Counted from the stretch's first letter, positions 1-7,866 are shown. The stretch: DNA of 12,890 nt from Patescibacteria group bacterium UBA6130 (GCA_002428285.1 DIVO01000061.1:1-12890); one strand, 5' to 3'. Made by a program: numbers and translations. The notes: generated from the letters alone by a model not told the origin.

Positions 1-2362
1 CAGGAGCTGTGAGCTTTTTTGTAGCCGAAAGCTGTTTTTGATAAAACTTCTTGAGAGTTTTGTGAACAGCGTCGCCCATTATTAAAGCGGGACTATCCTG
101 CGCTGGAATGCGTAAGTTATAGCGATAGTGGTATTGAAGTGGACAGGTTTCAAAAGTGTCAATTCTAGAAAAGGAAATTGTGCTTACGGGTTGGTTAATT
201 GTTTTTGCCGTAGGCTGTTCAATTTTTTCCCAGTCCAGGAAGGATAGCTGGTTTTTAGCGGTATTGATTTTGTTTAAAGCTTTTTGAACCTCTTTTTCTC
301 CCATGGTTTCATAGACAAATCCGGAAAGCTTTTTTGCCATTTTTGCATCGCCATAAAACTTCGCTCCAGTTAGGAATAGATAATCCTTAGCTCTGGTCAT
401 GCCTACATAAAACAATCTTCTTTCTTCCTGTAAATGAGGATCTCCTAGTGGGAGTATTTCTTTTATTAGTGTTTGGGATATAGGTATTTGTTCACTTCTT
501 CTGTTGGTCGGGAACCGTTGGTTTACAAGATTAACCATAAAAACAATGGGGAATTCTAAGCCCTTTGATGAATGCACAGTTAAAATATTTACAGCATTGT
601 TCAAGGTCCAATCAGTTTCTGAAGCGAGTGGGCTTTCACCCATCTCCATTTTCAGTTGAATCCAGGCGTTTAATTGACCTACTCCTGCTTCGGAGTTATT
701 GTTTTCAAAGCTTTTTAGCCTATCGAAAAATTTAGAAATATTCAAAGCAGCTTTTTCTTCTTTTTCAGTTTTAGGACTAAGATATTTTTTTAGTAGCTTG
801 CTATCTTGCAAGAAGTAATAAAGAATCTGACCTCCTGTCTGATCTGGAATAAGATCAATATGCTTATTGACCATCTTTAAAAATTTAGAAATTTTCTTTT
901 CAGTTTTTTGACTTATTCGGGGGAGTTTATATTCGTCAGCTTTTTTGTTAATCTCCTCAAGTGCCTCAAATATAGAAAGGTTATTTCTTATGGCGAAGTT
1001 TTTTATAAATACAAGATCCCTTAAGGAAAAGCCCAGGTGAGACATGGATAGCACTCTAAACAAAGCCACATTGTCAACTAAGTTGTCGAGAACTTTTAAG
1101 TAAGCTATTAAGTCTTTGATTTCCGGTTGATTGAAAAGATGTCCAGGGCCCAAAAATTGATAGGGAATTCCAGCTCGTCCAAGAGCTCTGGTAAAGGGTT
1201 CTGCGTGATTATTGGCTCTAACCAGAATGGCAAAATCGCTGTAGTCATATTTCTTGTTTTTGTGTAACTGTTCAATTTTTTGGACAACTTGACCGGCTTC
1301 ATCTTCAACCCTTTCACTGAATACTATGCCAATGGGATTAGAATTTTTTTCTCTCATGCTGATAAGATTTTTATTAATACCCATCTTTGCCTCCAAAGTA
1401 TCCGGATCATTATTTTTGATTAAAAGATAGGCGTGATCTAAAATCGCCTGTTGAGAGCGGTAGTTTTGGTCGAGTAAAATCATTTTTGCCGATGGGTAGT
1501 CGTCTATAAAGGTTAAGATGTTAGATATAGCTGCCCCCCTGAATTTGTATATAGATTGACTATCGTCACCTGTGATTGTTAATGAAGTATTTTTAGCGGG
1601 AGGAGAAAGAAGCTTAATCAATTCATATTGAGCGATATTAGTGTCTTGAAACTCATCAACAAGTATATGTTTAAATTTATCTCTATAATTTTTTAAAATA
1701 TTTGGTCTCTTCCTAAAAAGTTCAAGAGTGTTGCTTATTAAGTCGGCAAAGTCCATAAAGCTATTTTTTTCTTTGATTTTTTGATACTCGATATATGCTT
1801 GAGCGAGTTCAAATATTTGTTTAGAGTCAAATTTTTCATCCTTAGTATCAGAACTTTTTGAAATCTTTTGAGCGAAAGCAAGATATTGTTTTGGGGCAAT
1901 GTCTTCATCTTGCAAGCGAGAAAAATGACCTACTAAGCCATCTAAAAATTTTTCAGGATTGCCTCGCGGACGAAAATAATTCAGTTTAAGATTATAGATG
2001 TTTTGTTTAAGAAGTAAAACTGATTCAGCCTCAGTGAGCAGCTTAAAATCAGGATTTAAACCGATTTGTGACGCTTCATTTCTTAGAATGCGTTCGCAAA
2101 AAGAATGAAAAGTTGATATCCAAGTTTGGGCATAACCCAAAGGCAGAGCCACATCAATCCTTTCTTCCATCTCTTGGGCTGCTTTTTGTGTGAATGTCAG
2201 AGCTAAAATTTCTGATGGTTCTAAACCTTTTTCGATTAGTCTTTTTATTCTTTCCGTAATTACGGTTGTTTTACCTGTTCCAGCTCCAGCTATTATCAAA
2301 AGAGGAGAGCCGTGATGTTCGACCGCAAGCTTTTGGTTTTTGTTAAGATTAATGTTATTCAC
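1..2362 (-). CDS. UvrD/PcrA-family DNA helicase with C-terminal PD-(D/E)XK nuclease domain (partial, C-terminus outside window)
   Basis: This is a superfamily 1A ATP-dependent DNA helicase, open for 787 codons from a GTG start to the left window edge. Visible motifs are Walker A AGAGTGKTT (residues 25-33), motif II VDEFQDTN (235-242), GDDSQSIYKFRGA (265-277), TVHSSKGLEF (595-604) and YVGMTRAK (652-659). After the helicase core comes SFSRIDTFETCP (Cys740) and then GDAVH (763-767), the typical opening of a RecB/AddB-like PD-(D/E)XK nuclease; its catalytic residues should lie beyond the edge. I checked the frame codon by codon and found no break. The GTG start at 2362-2360 lies inside the end of rmuC (8-base overlap), which suggests translational coupling. 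The family unwinds DNA in repair and recombination; with the nuclease this protein resembles AdnA/AdnB or AddAB end-processing enzymes. The helicase call is near certain; the nuclease call is strong but based only on its N-terminal part. Confidence 0.93.
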   Translation of the reverse strand, partial: MNNINLNKNQKLAVEHHGSPLLIIAGAGTGKTTVITERIKRLIEKGLEPSEILALTFTQKAAQEMEERIDVALPLGYAQTWISTFHSFCERILRNEASQIGLNPDFKLLTEAESVLLLKQNIYNLKLNYFRPRGNPEKFLDGLVGHFSRLQDEDIAPKQYLAFAQKISKSSDTKDEKFDSKQIFELAQAYIEYQKIKEKNSFMDFADLISNTLELFRKRPNILKNYRDKFKHILVDEFQDTNIAQYELIKLLSPPAKNTSLTITGDDSQSIYKFRGAAISNILTFIDDYPSAKMILLDQNYRSQQAILDHAYLLIKNNDPDTLEAKMGINKNLISMREKNSNPIGIVFSERVEDEAGQVVQKIEQLHKNKKYDYSDFAILVRANNHAEPFTRALGRAGIPYQFLGPGHLFNQPEIKDLIAYLKVLDNLVDNVALFRVLSMSHLGFSLRDLVFIKNFAIRNNLSIFEALEEINKKADEYKLPRISQKTEKKISKFLKMVNKHIDLIPDQTGGQILYYFLQDSKLLKKYLSPKTEKEEKAALNISKFFDRLKSFENNNSEAGVGQLNAWIQLKMEMGESPLASETDWTLNNAVNILTVHSSKGLEFPIVFMVNLVNQRFPTNRRSEQIPISQTLIKEILPLGDPHLQEERRLFYVGMTRAKDYLFLTGAKFYGDAKMAKKLSGFVYETMGEKEVQKALNKINTAKNQLSFLDWEKIEQPTAKTINQPVSTISFSRIDTFETCPLQYHYRYNLRIPAQDSPALIMGDAVHKTLKKFYQKQLSATKKLTAP

Positions 2363-3428
2363 TGCTATCGTCTGGTTTTGGGTAACTTTTTGGTTTAAGT
2401 TCAGGCACTTGAGATGAATCGGGTAGTTGATTTGCAGTGTTTATTTTTTGTCCTAAACTGCTAAAAGATTGAAAGACATCGTTCATCTTGCTACCTGCAT
2501 TGCCTAAGTGCTTATTTAAAATTGTCAGGTTTTCTTCTGTTTTTTCGTAGTCTCTTTCAATAATTCTTAAAAGCTGGAAAATTTTTCTGCTTTGGGTCTC
2601 AATTTTTTTGCCTTCAAAGGAAAGGAGAATCATTTGCAGGTGAGCATAAAGAAGGCTTGGAGAAACAATGTATATTCTGTTTGAACGAGCATAGTCTAAA
2701 AGTTCTGAAGTGTTGACGACTTCGTAATAAACATTTTCCGAAGGCAGATACATTAAGGCGAAATCCATGGTGCCTTCATCGGGGAGAATATATTTACTGG
2801 AGATTGCTCTAATATGTTTTCTGACATCATTAATAAATTCTTTTTTAAATTTAGATCTTTCTTTTTCGTCGGAACAGTCAATGAATTTTCTAAAGTTTTC
2901 CATGGGAAATTTAGAGTCTATAGGCAAAATTCCCGCATCTGTTTTTAAAGCTGCATCTACTCTTTCGCCTGATTTAAACTGGTATTGGAGGTGAAAACTA
3001 TTCTTAGGAAACATTTGAGAAATCAAATCTTTCAGAACTTCTTCTCCAATGTTCCCCCTAATCTTAGGACTTTTCAGAAATTCCTGCAGATCTTTCATAG
3101 ATCTGCCTATTTCACTCATTTGTCCAACCTCTTTAGCTACTTCAGATATATAGCTAGCCGCATTATCAAGCCTCTTGTTAATGGAATCATTGGATTTTTG
3201 CAGGACGGTCTGAATATTTTGATTTGTTTGCAGTAAAACGTTATTTATATCTTGATTTGAACGATGAAGTTGATCTTGTTGAGTTTTTAACCACTCAACT
3301 ATGTTTTCATCTGTTTTGTTCTTTTCCATTAAAGCGGTCATTCTTTTTTCGAAAAGAAAAAGCATAACAACAAGGACAATCAGAACAAGTACAAAGAATG
3401 CATAGATCATGTCATAATAATTATACAT
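2355..3428 (-). CDS. rmuC: DNA recombination protein RmuC
   Basis: The 357-residue product has one N-terminal membrane segment (about residues 8-26), a polar, probably coiled-coil region (about 30-110), and the RmuC domain (about 115-330). Family hallmarks are RGNIGEEVL (124-132) and VDAALKTDAGILPIDSKFP (157-175), the core of a PD-(D/E)XK-like fold. RmuC proteins limit rearrangement at inverted repeats and are thought to act as membrane-anchored nucleases on DNA structures; the exact substrate is not settled. It precedes and overlaps the helicase-nuclease gene, so the two probably form a DNA-processing operon. The ATG at 3428-3426 overlaps the opposite-strand ATG at 3427-3429. A second in-frame ATG at codon 7 (3410-3408) would move the start just outside the overlap. 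Neither start has a clear ribosome binding site. Identity is confident; the exact start is less so. Confidence 0.93.
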   Translation of the reverse strand: MYNYYDMIYAFFVLVLIVLVVMLFLFEKRMTALMEKNKTDENIVEWLKTQQDQLHRSNQDINNVLLQTNQNIQTVLQKSNDSINKRLDNAASYISEVAKEVGQMSEIGRSMKDLQEFLKSPKIRGNIGEEVLKDLISQMFPKNSFHLQYQFKSGERVDAALKTDAGILPIDSKFPMENFRKFIDCSDEKERSKFKKEFINDVRKHIRAISSKYILPDEGTMDFALMYLPSENVYYEVVNTSELLDYARSNRIYIVSPSLLYAHLQMILLSFEGKKIETQSRKIFQLLRIIERDYEKTEENLTILNKHLGNAGSKMNDVFQSFSSLGQKINTANQLPDSSQVPELKPKSYPKPDDSSE

Positions 3429-3765
3429 GAAGCGAGGTTATCAGAAGAAAAATGAAGCCATTTTTATAAGCGCAGATAAGCTTTTCTTAATTATCGGGAT
3501 TAATATATTGGCACTAGTATTAATGATTATTTTTACCTCACCTGTTGAAATTTGGGCGAGGGTGACCTTTTTTGTTTTATTTTTTTCCCTAATGTTTTTA
3601 CTTTTTTTCTCGATCTTTAAGAAAACTTTATTATCTTTTCATTTAGCTCTATATGTGATAATAATTGCCCTCTTCCAAGTTTTTGGGTTATTAAACATCT
3701 TAACCTTATTGTTTTTTACGGGTTTTTTCCTACTATTAATAAAATTACTTTCAAAAGACTCTTGA
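3427..3765 (+). CDS. Small multi-pass membrane protein, unknown function
   Basis: I do not recognise a family. The 112-residue product is very hydrophobic: a basic, polar N-terminus of about 17 residues, then three to four predicted membrane helices (roughly 18-37, 44-64, 69-90, 88-107) and a short charged tail (KDS). The codon pattern stays open and the hydrophobic pattern is regular, so it is probably a real gene. Its TGA stop (3763-3765) overlaps the -35 hexamer of the hrcA promoter, so it could also supply read-through transcription into the heat-shock operon. There is no Shine-Dalgarno sequence. An AT-rich CATAAT at 3413-3418 could serve as a -10 for a leaderless message beginning near the ATG, but no good -35 accompanies it. 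A functional link to HrcA/DnaK or to RmuC is only positional. Confidence 0.6.
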   Translation: MKRGYQKKNEAIFISADKLFLIIGINILALVLMIIFTSPVEIWARVTFFVLFFSLMFLLFFSIFKKTLLSFHLALYVIIIALFQVFGLLNILTLLFFTGFFLLLIKLLSKDS

Positions 3766-3791
3766 CAAGTTCTTAGCAGACATGCTAACCT
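3762..3791 (+). promoter_or_regulatory. Promoter of the hrcA-grpE-dnaK-dnaJ operon
   Basis: A perfect -35 TTGACA (3762-3767) is followed after 18 bases by TAACCT (3786-3791), a weak -10. An alternative is the extended -10 TGCTAATAT (3794-3802), which would not need a close -35. Either choice places transcription start shortly before the hrcA ATG at 3826. The CIRCE-like operator overlaps both -10 candidates. The -35 itself overlaps the stop codon of the upstream membrane-protein gene. Confidence 0.65.
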
Positions 3792-3799
3792 ATTGCTAA
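3773..3799 (+). promoter_or_regulatory. Degenerate CIRCE operator (HrcA binding site)
   Basis: CIRCE is TTAGCACTC-N9-GAGTGCTAA, 27 bases in total. Here TTAGCA (3773-3778) and TGCTAA (3794-3799) are separated by exactly 15 bases, so the outer hexamers are perfect and the total length is exactly 27. The inner triplets differ: GAC instead of CTC and TAT instead of GAG. An additional TGCTAA lies inside the element (3783-3788), giving a second, compact inverted repeat TTAGCA-N4-TGCTAA. The site sits directly in front of hrcA and over the core promoter, where HrcA binding would block RNA polymerase. The match and position are seen directly; binding is inference. Confidence 0.75.
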
Positions 3800-3825
3800 T
3801 ATATGTTTTTCCTAAAGGTTAAAAA

Positions 3826-4557
3826 ATGGCAGATCTAACACCGCGTCAGATAAATATTTTAAAACATTTGGTAGAGGAGTTTATTGATAAAGCTCAACCT
3901 GTTGGCAGTGAGGTGATGGAAAAAAAGTTTAACTTAGGAATCTGTCCAGCCACCATTAGGAATGAAATGAGTAGATTGGCTCAGATGGGATACATAAAAA
4001 AACAGCATTCTTCTTCAGGACGTGTTCCAACTTCTATGGGTCTGAAATTTTATGTTAAACAACTAATGGAACCAGAAAAACTATCTGTTTCCGAGGAAAT
4101 TGGAATTAAGGATAAATTATGGGAACACAGATCAAATTTTGATAGGATGCTTAGCCAAGCAACTAAGGAGTTGGCCAAAAGGACAAAATGCTGGAGTGTA
4201 TCCGCAACTCAGCAAGGAGACTTTTTTTCTTCCGGAGTGGCCAATCTATTAGACGAACCTGAATTTTTTGATATCGATGTTACCAGAACCACCCTTTCTT
4301 TAATGGATCAGGTAGATTTTTGGAATAAAGTCATGGAGGACACTTTTCATGCTGTAGGTAATGAAGAGTTTCATATTTTAATCGGTTCAGAAATGGGAGC
4401 TGAATACTTAGAGTCTTGCGGACTTACTTACCAAGATTATGAAATTGGTCCACACAAGGGAATAATTGGTATTCTTGGTCCTGCCAGACAAAGTTATAGT
4501 GAAGTTGTCCCGCTAATTAATTATTTTGCCCGTATTATTACCGAAATAGGATCCTAA
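3826..4557 (+). CDS. hrcA: Heat-inducible transcription repressor HrcA, shortened form
   Basis: HrcA represses chaperone operons by binding CIRCE. The 243-residue protein has the family's N-terminal winged helix-turn-helix (about 1-75): PATIRNEMSRLAQMGY (41-56) followed by SSSGRVPTSMGLKFYV. The C-terminal part also matches HrcA: GVANLLDEPEF (137-147), HILIGSEM (183-190) and IGILGPARQSYSEVVPLI (214-231, equivalent to the usual GPxRMDYxxVI). Typical HrcA is about 340 residues; the missing 100 or so fall between about residues 120 and 137, where the inserted dimerising domain and the first strands of the GAF-like domain normally lie. AAAGG eight bases before the ATG is a plausible ribosome binding site. 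It is the first gene of the hrcA-grpE-dnaK-dnaJ operon with a CIRCE-like site immediately upstream, which supports autoregulation. Confidence 0.92.
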   Translation: MADLTPRQINILKHLVEEFIDKAQPVGSEVMEKKFNLGICPATIRNEMSRLAQMGYIKKQHSSSGRVPTSMGLKFYVKQLMEPEKLSVSEEIGIKDKLWEHRSNFDRMLSQATKELAKRTKCWSVSATQQGDFFSSGVANLLDEPEFFDIDVTRTTLSLMDQVDFWNKVMEDTFHAVGNEEFHILIGSEMGAEYLESCGLTYQDYEIGPHKGIIGILGPARQSYSEVVPLINYFARIITEIGS

Positions 4558-4563
4558 ATAAAA

Positions 4564-5010
4564 ATGAAAAAGAAAAGCGATAAAAAAGAAACAGAAAGCA
4601 TACAAATTCTGAGCGAACAGATATCCTCTTTAAAGGATCAGCTTACCAGGGCGGTTGCTGATTATAGAAATTTAGAAGCAAGAATAGAGAAAGATGCTTT
4701 TTGTTTGCGAGAGAAGGTTTCATTAACCTTGATAGATAAACTCTTGCCAATATTAGATGATCTTGAACGAAGTCAAAAACATTCTAAAGATAAGGGAATT
4801 ATCATGATAATAGATCAATTTAAAAAGGTTTTGGAAAGCGAAGGAGTTGAAGAGGTCGAATCAGACGGAAAAGATTTTAATCCCGAAACCATGGATTGTA
4901 TGATGATGTGTAAGGGGAAGAAAAATGTAGTCGTCGAAACACTTTTAAAAGGTTATAAATTAGGGGATCTTATAATAAGACCCGCAAAAGTTAAAGTTGG
5001 AGAAGGTTAA
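4564..5010 (+). CDS. grpE: GrpE, nucleotide exchange factor for DnaK
   Basis: GrpE releases ADP from DnaK and so resets the chaperone cycle in the cytoplasm. The 148-residue protein has a charged helical N-terminus (about 10-60) for the dimer coiled coil, then LLPILDDLERS (60-70), FKKVLESEGVEEVESDGKDF (86-105) and the C-terminal beta-domain ending GYKLGDLIIRPAKVKV (130-145), all characteristic of GrpE. It is shorter than E. coli GrpE (197 residues), mostly through a short N-terminal tail. It begins six bases after the hrcA stop with no strong ribosome binding site, so translation is probably coupled to hrcA. Three consecutive methionines and a cysteine (MMMC, 113-116) are a mild oddity in the beta-domain. 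Confidence 0.94.
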   Translation: MKKKSDKKETESIQILSEQISSLKDQLTRAVADYRNLEARIEKDAFCLREKVSLTLIDKLLPILDDLERSQKHSKDKGIIMIIDQFKKVLESEGVEEVESDGKDFNPETMDCMMMCKGKKNVVVETLLKGYKLGDLIIRPAKVKVGEG

Positions 5011-5045
5011 ATATTTAGTTATTATATAATTTAAGGAGTATTTAT

Positions 5046-6965
5046 ATGGCAAAAATAATTGGAATTGATTTAGGAACAACAAATTCAGTAATTGCAACGG
5101 TTGAGGGCGGTAAGCCCAAAGTAATCCCTACTGCAGAAGGCAGAAATTTAATTCCTTCAGTAGTAGAACCGGTAAAAGGATTAGTGGGAGATTTGGCAAA
5201 AAGACAGATGGTCTTAAACCCAAAAAACTCAATATATTCAGTTAAAAGACTTATGGGAAGAAGGTTTGATTCTCAAGAAACAGTCCAAGCGAAAAAGCAT
5301 ACGGGTTATGAAATTGTTGAGGGGAAAGATAATATGGCTGCTGTGAAAGTTGAGGATAAAGTTTATACTCCTCAAGAAATTTCAGCCAGAATTTTACAAA
5401 AGGCTAAGGCGGATGCGGAAAGTTTTTTGGGAGAGGAAATTAAAGATGTTGTAATTACCGTTCCTGCTTATTTTGATGATTCACAAAGGCAGGCTACTAA
5501 ACAGGCAGGGGAGATTGCTGGACTTAATGTTAAAAGGATTATTAACGAGCCAACAGCTGCAGCTCTTGCTTATGGATTGGAGAAAAAGACTAATGAGAAA
5601 ATTGCAGTTTACGATTTAGGCGGAGGAACTTTTGATATATCTATTTTAGAGATAGGTGATGGAGTATTCGAGGTAATGTCAACAAACGGGGATACTTTTT
5701 TGGGAGGAGACGACTTTGACCAAGAAATAATAAATTGGCTGGTTGAAGAATTTAAAAAAGAGCAAGGTATCGATCTTACCCAAGATCTTCAAGCAATGCA
5801 GAGAATTAAGGAGGCAGCTGAAAAGGCAAAAGTCGAGCTTTCAAGCACTCAAGAAACCCAAATCAGTCTTCCATTTATTACCCAGAAGGATAATCAGCCT
5901 TTACATTTAAATAAGACTTTGACTAGACCCCAGTTGGAGAAGATGACAGATGATTTAATTCAGAGAACAATGGGGCCGGTTAAAAAGGCACTAGAAGATG
6001 CCAAGCTTCAGCCTACTGATATAAATGAAGTAATTTTGGTTGGTGGACAGACCCGAATGCCTAAAATTCAGGAAACGGTAAAAAGCTATTTTGGTAAAGA
6101 GCCAAACAAAACCGTAAATCCCGATGAAGTTGTCGCCATTGGGGCAGCCATTCAAGGGGCTGTTTTGACTGGTGAGGTCAAAGATGTGTTGCTTTTGGAT
6201 GTTACTCCTTTAACTTTGGGTTTAGAGACTTTGGGTGGAGTTATGACTCCATTAATTGAGAGAAATACTACTGTTCCGACAAAGAAATCTCAGGTATTTT
6301 CTACAGCTGGTGATAGTCAAACTCAGGTTGAAATCCATGTTTTGCAGGGAGAAAGACCTATGGCATCAGATAATAAATCGTTGGGAAGATTTGTATTAGA
6401 TGGAATTCCTCCCGCTCCTAGGGGCACTCCTCAAATTGAGGTGACTTTTGACATTGATTCCAATGGGATTTTGAATGTGTCTGCAAAAGATAAGGCTACT
6501 GGCAAAGAGCAAAAAATTACAATCCAAAATGCCACGAATTTAAGTGAGGAAGAAGTAGAAAGAATGAAAAATGAGGCTGAAGCTCATGCTAAAGAGGATC
6601 AAGAGAAAAAGACTCTCCTCGAGGCTAAGAATAAGCTTGATAATACAATTTTTACAGCTGAAAAAACACTTAAAGATCTGGCAGATAAGCTTAGTGAGGG
6701 AGATAAAAAAGAGATTGAAAACGCCTTGAAAAAAAGTAAGGAAGTATTGGAAAAAGAAGATTCAAATAAAGATGCTTACGACAAGACTAGCCAAACACTT
6801 GCGGAGATTCTCCAAAAAATTGGTGCAAAAATGTATGAACAAACTTCTCCCGCCGGTCAGGAACAGCAGGGTCAACAGCCTGATGATAGTGATAAGCCAA
6901 ACGGAAAATCTGGGCAAAAAGATGGTAAAAAAGAAGAACCTGAGGAGGGGGAGATTGTAGACTAA
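5046..6965 (+). CDS. dnaK: Chaperone protein DnaK (Hsp70)
   Basis: This is a full-length Hsp70 of 639 residues. The nucleotide-binding domain shows IGIDLGTTNS (5-14), VITVPAYFDDSQRQATKQAG (136-155), NEPTAAALAYGLE (167-179), VYDLGGGTFD (188-197) and the adenosine motif ILVGGQTRMPKIQ (330-342). The hydrophobic interdomain linker is VLLLDV (381-386), followed by the substrate-binding beta domain, a helical lid and a disordered Gln/Asp/Lys-rich tail ending EEGEIVD. DnaK binds exposed hydrophobic peptides in an ATP cycle driven by DnaJ and GrpE, both encoded alongside. AAGGAG (5033-5038) seven bases before the ATG is one of the few strong Shine-Dalgarno sites in the window, fitting high expression. 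Confidence 0.98.
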   Translation: MAKIIGIDLGTTNSVIATVEGGKPKVIPTAEGRNLIPSVVEPVKGLVGDLAKRQMVLNPKNSIYSVKRLMGRRFDSQETVQAKKHTGYEIVEGKDNMAAVKVEDKVYTPQEISARILQKAKADAESFLGEEIKDVVITVPAYFDDSQRQATKQAGEIAGLNVKRIINEPTAAALAYGLEKKTNEKIAVYDLGGGTFDISILEIGDGVFEVMSTNGDTFLGGDDFDQEIINWLVEEFKKEQGIDLTQDLQAMQRIKEAAEKAKVELSSTQETQISLPFITQKDNQPLHLNKTLTRPQLEKMTDDLIQRTMGPVKKALEDAKLQPTDINEVILVGGQTRMPKIQETVKSYFGKEPNKTVNPDEVVAIGAAIQGAVLTGEVKDVLLLDVTPLTLGLETLGGVMTPLIERNTTVPTKKSQVFSTAGDSQTQVEIHVLQGERPMASDNKSLGRFVLDGIPPAPRGTPQIEVTFDIDSNGILNVSAKDKATGKEQKITIQNATNLSEEEVERMKNEAEAHAKEDQEKKTLLEAKNKLDNTIFTAEKTLKDLADKLSEGDKKEIENALKKSKEVLEKEDSNKDAYDKTSQTLAEILQKIGAKMYEQTSPAGQEQQGQQPDDSDKPNGKSGQKDGKKEEPEEGEIVD

Positions 6966-6987
6966 GACTTTTTGTTTACCTTATATA

Positions 6988-7866
6988 ATGGATAAGACCG
7001 ATTATTACTCCATATTAGGCGTTTCCAAGGACGCTTCCGGAGCAGATATTAAAAAAGCATACAGAAAGCTCGCTCTTGAATGGCATCCTGATAAGAATAA
7101 ATCATCTGGGGCTGAAGAAAAGTTCAAGGAGATTAATGAAGCCTATGAGATTTTATCGGATCCAAAAAAGAAAGAGGCATATGACCAGTTCGGACATGCG
7201 GCTTTTGATCCGAGTGCCGGACCTTTTGGTGGGCAGGGTGGTAGAACTTATACCTCTAGGCAGGGTGCATTTACATATGCATATACAACCAGTAATGGAG
7301 GCAGTCCTTTTGGGGGATTTGACTTTGGTTTTGAAGGTTTTTCTGATCCCTTTGATATCTTTGAACAGTTTTTTGGAGGAGCAGCCAGAGCCAGGCAAAG
7401 AAACCTTAATACCTATAGGATTGACTTAACTTTGAAACAGGCCTATGAAGGCATTCAGAAGGAGGTTAATGTTGAGGGTAGGAAACAGAAAATAAAAATT
7501 CCTGCTGGAGTTACAGAGGGTCAAAGAATTAAGTTTCAGAACTTCTTTTTATTAATAAATATTTTGCCTGATGACAACTTTCAACTTGATGGTAGGGATA
7601 TTTATGCCACTCAAAAAATTGCTTTTTCAACTTTAGTTTTGGGAGGTCAGGTTTCTATTAAAGGAGTTGATGATAGCAGTTTTACTTTAAAAATTAGAAA
7701 AGGGACTCCTTCAGGCACATTGGTTCGAGTCAAAGGAAAAGGCATGCCTCATCCTTATTCGAGACAACGAGGAGACTTTTATGTGAGACTTCAGGCAGAA
7801 GTTCCAATTAGACTATCAAGAGAGCAGAGACAGCTTGTTGAGCAGTTTAAGAAGATGGATTTATAA
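6988..7866 (+). CDS. dnaJ: DnaJ-family co-chaperone lacking the zinc-finger domain
   Basis: The 292-residue Hsp40 has a J-domain (about 5-70) with the HPD tripeptide at residues 33-35, which stimulates DnaK ATPase activity, then a Gly/Phe-rich linker (about 75-135) and two C-terminal beta domains. No CxxCxGxG zinc-binding repeats are present, so it is a class B (CbpA-like) protein of the sort usually about 300 residues long; it occupies the position of dnaJ in the operon. The first C-terminal domain is abbreviated: after IPAGVTEGQRIKFQ the usual GxGxPG...GGxxGDL loop is missing and the chain goes straight into a strand (FFLLINILPD). The second domain is normal (RKGTPSGTLVRVKGKGMPHP, RGDFYVRL). 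It starts 22 bases after dnaK without a Shine-Dalgarno site. It converges on the hydrolase gene. Confidence 0.92.
   Translation: MDKTDYYSILGVSKDASGADIKKAYRKLALEWHPDKNKSSGAEEKFKEINEAYEILSDPKKKEAYDQFGHAAFDPSAGPFGGQGGRTYTSRQGAFTYAYTTSNGGSPFGGFDFGFEGFSDPFDIFEQFFGGAARARQRNLNTYRIDLTLKQAYEGIQKEVNVEGRKQKIKIPAGVTEGQRIKFQNFFLLINILPDDNFQLDGRDIYATQKIAFSTLVLGGQVSIKGVDDSSFTLKIRKGTPSGTLVRVKGKGMPHPYSRQRGDFYVRLQAEVPIRLSREQRQLVEQFKKMDL

Noticed and set aside
540..610. Possible frameshift in the helicase gene
   Set aside because: Codon-by-codon reading keeps one frame through LTVHSSKGLEF and on to the window edge; a shift here would have created a stop soon after.
3763..3765. Recoded TGA (alternative genetic code)
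   Set aside because: TGA ends both the membrane-protein gene and the DHH-like gene at sensible places, and no in-frame TGA was seen in the conserved genes.
5025..5030. Perfect TATAAT between grpE and dnaK as an internal promoter
   Set aside because: No -35 at suitable distance, and transcription would start at or after the Shine-Dalgarno site; the hexamer is easily produced by AT-rich spacer.
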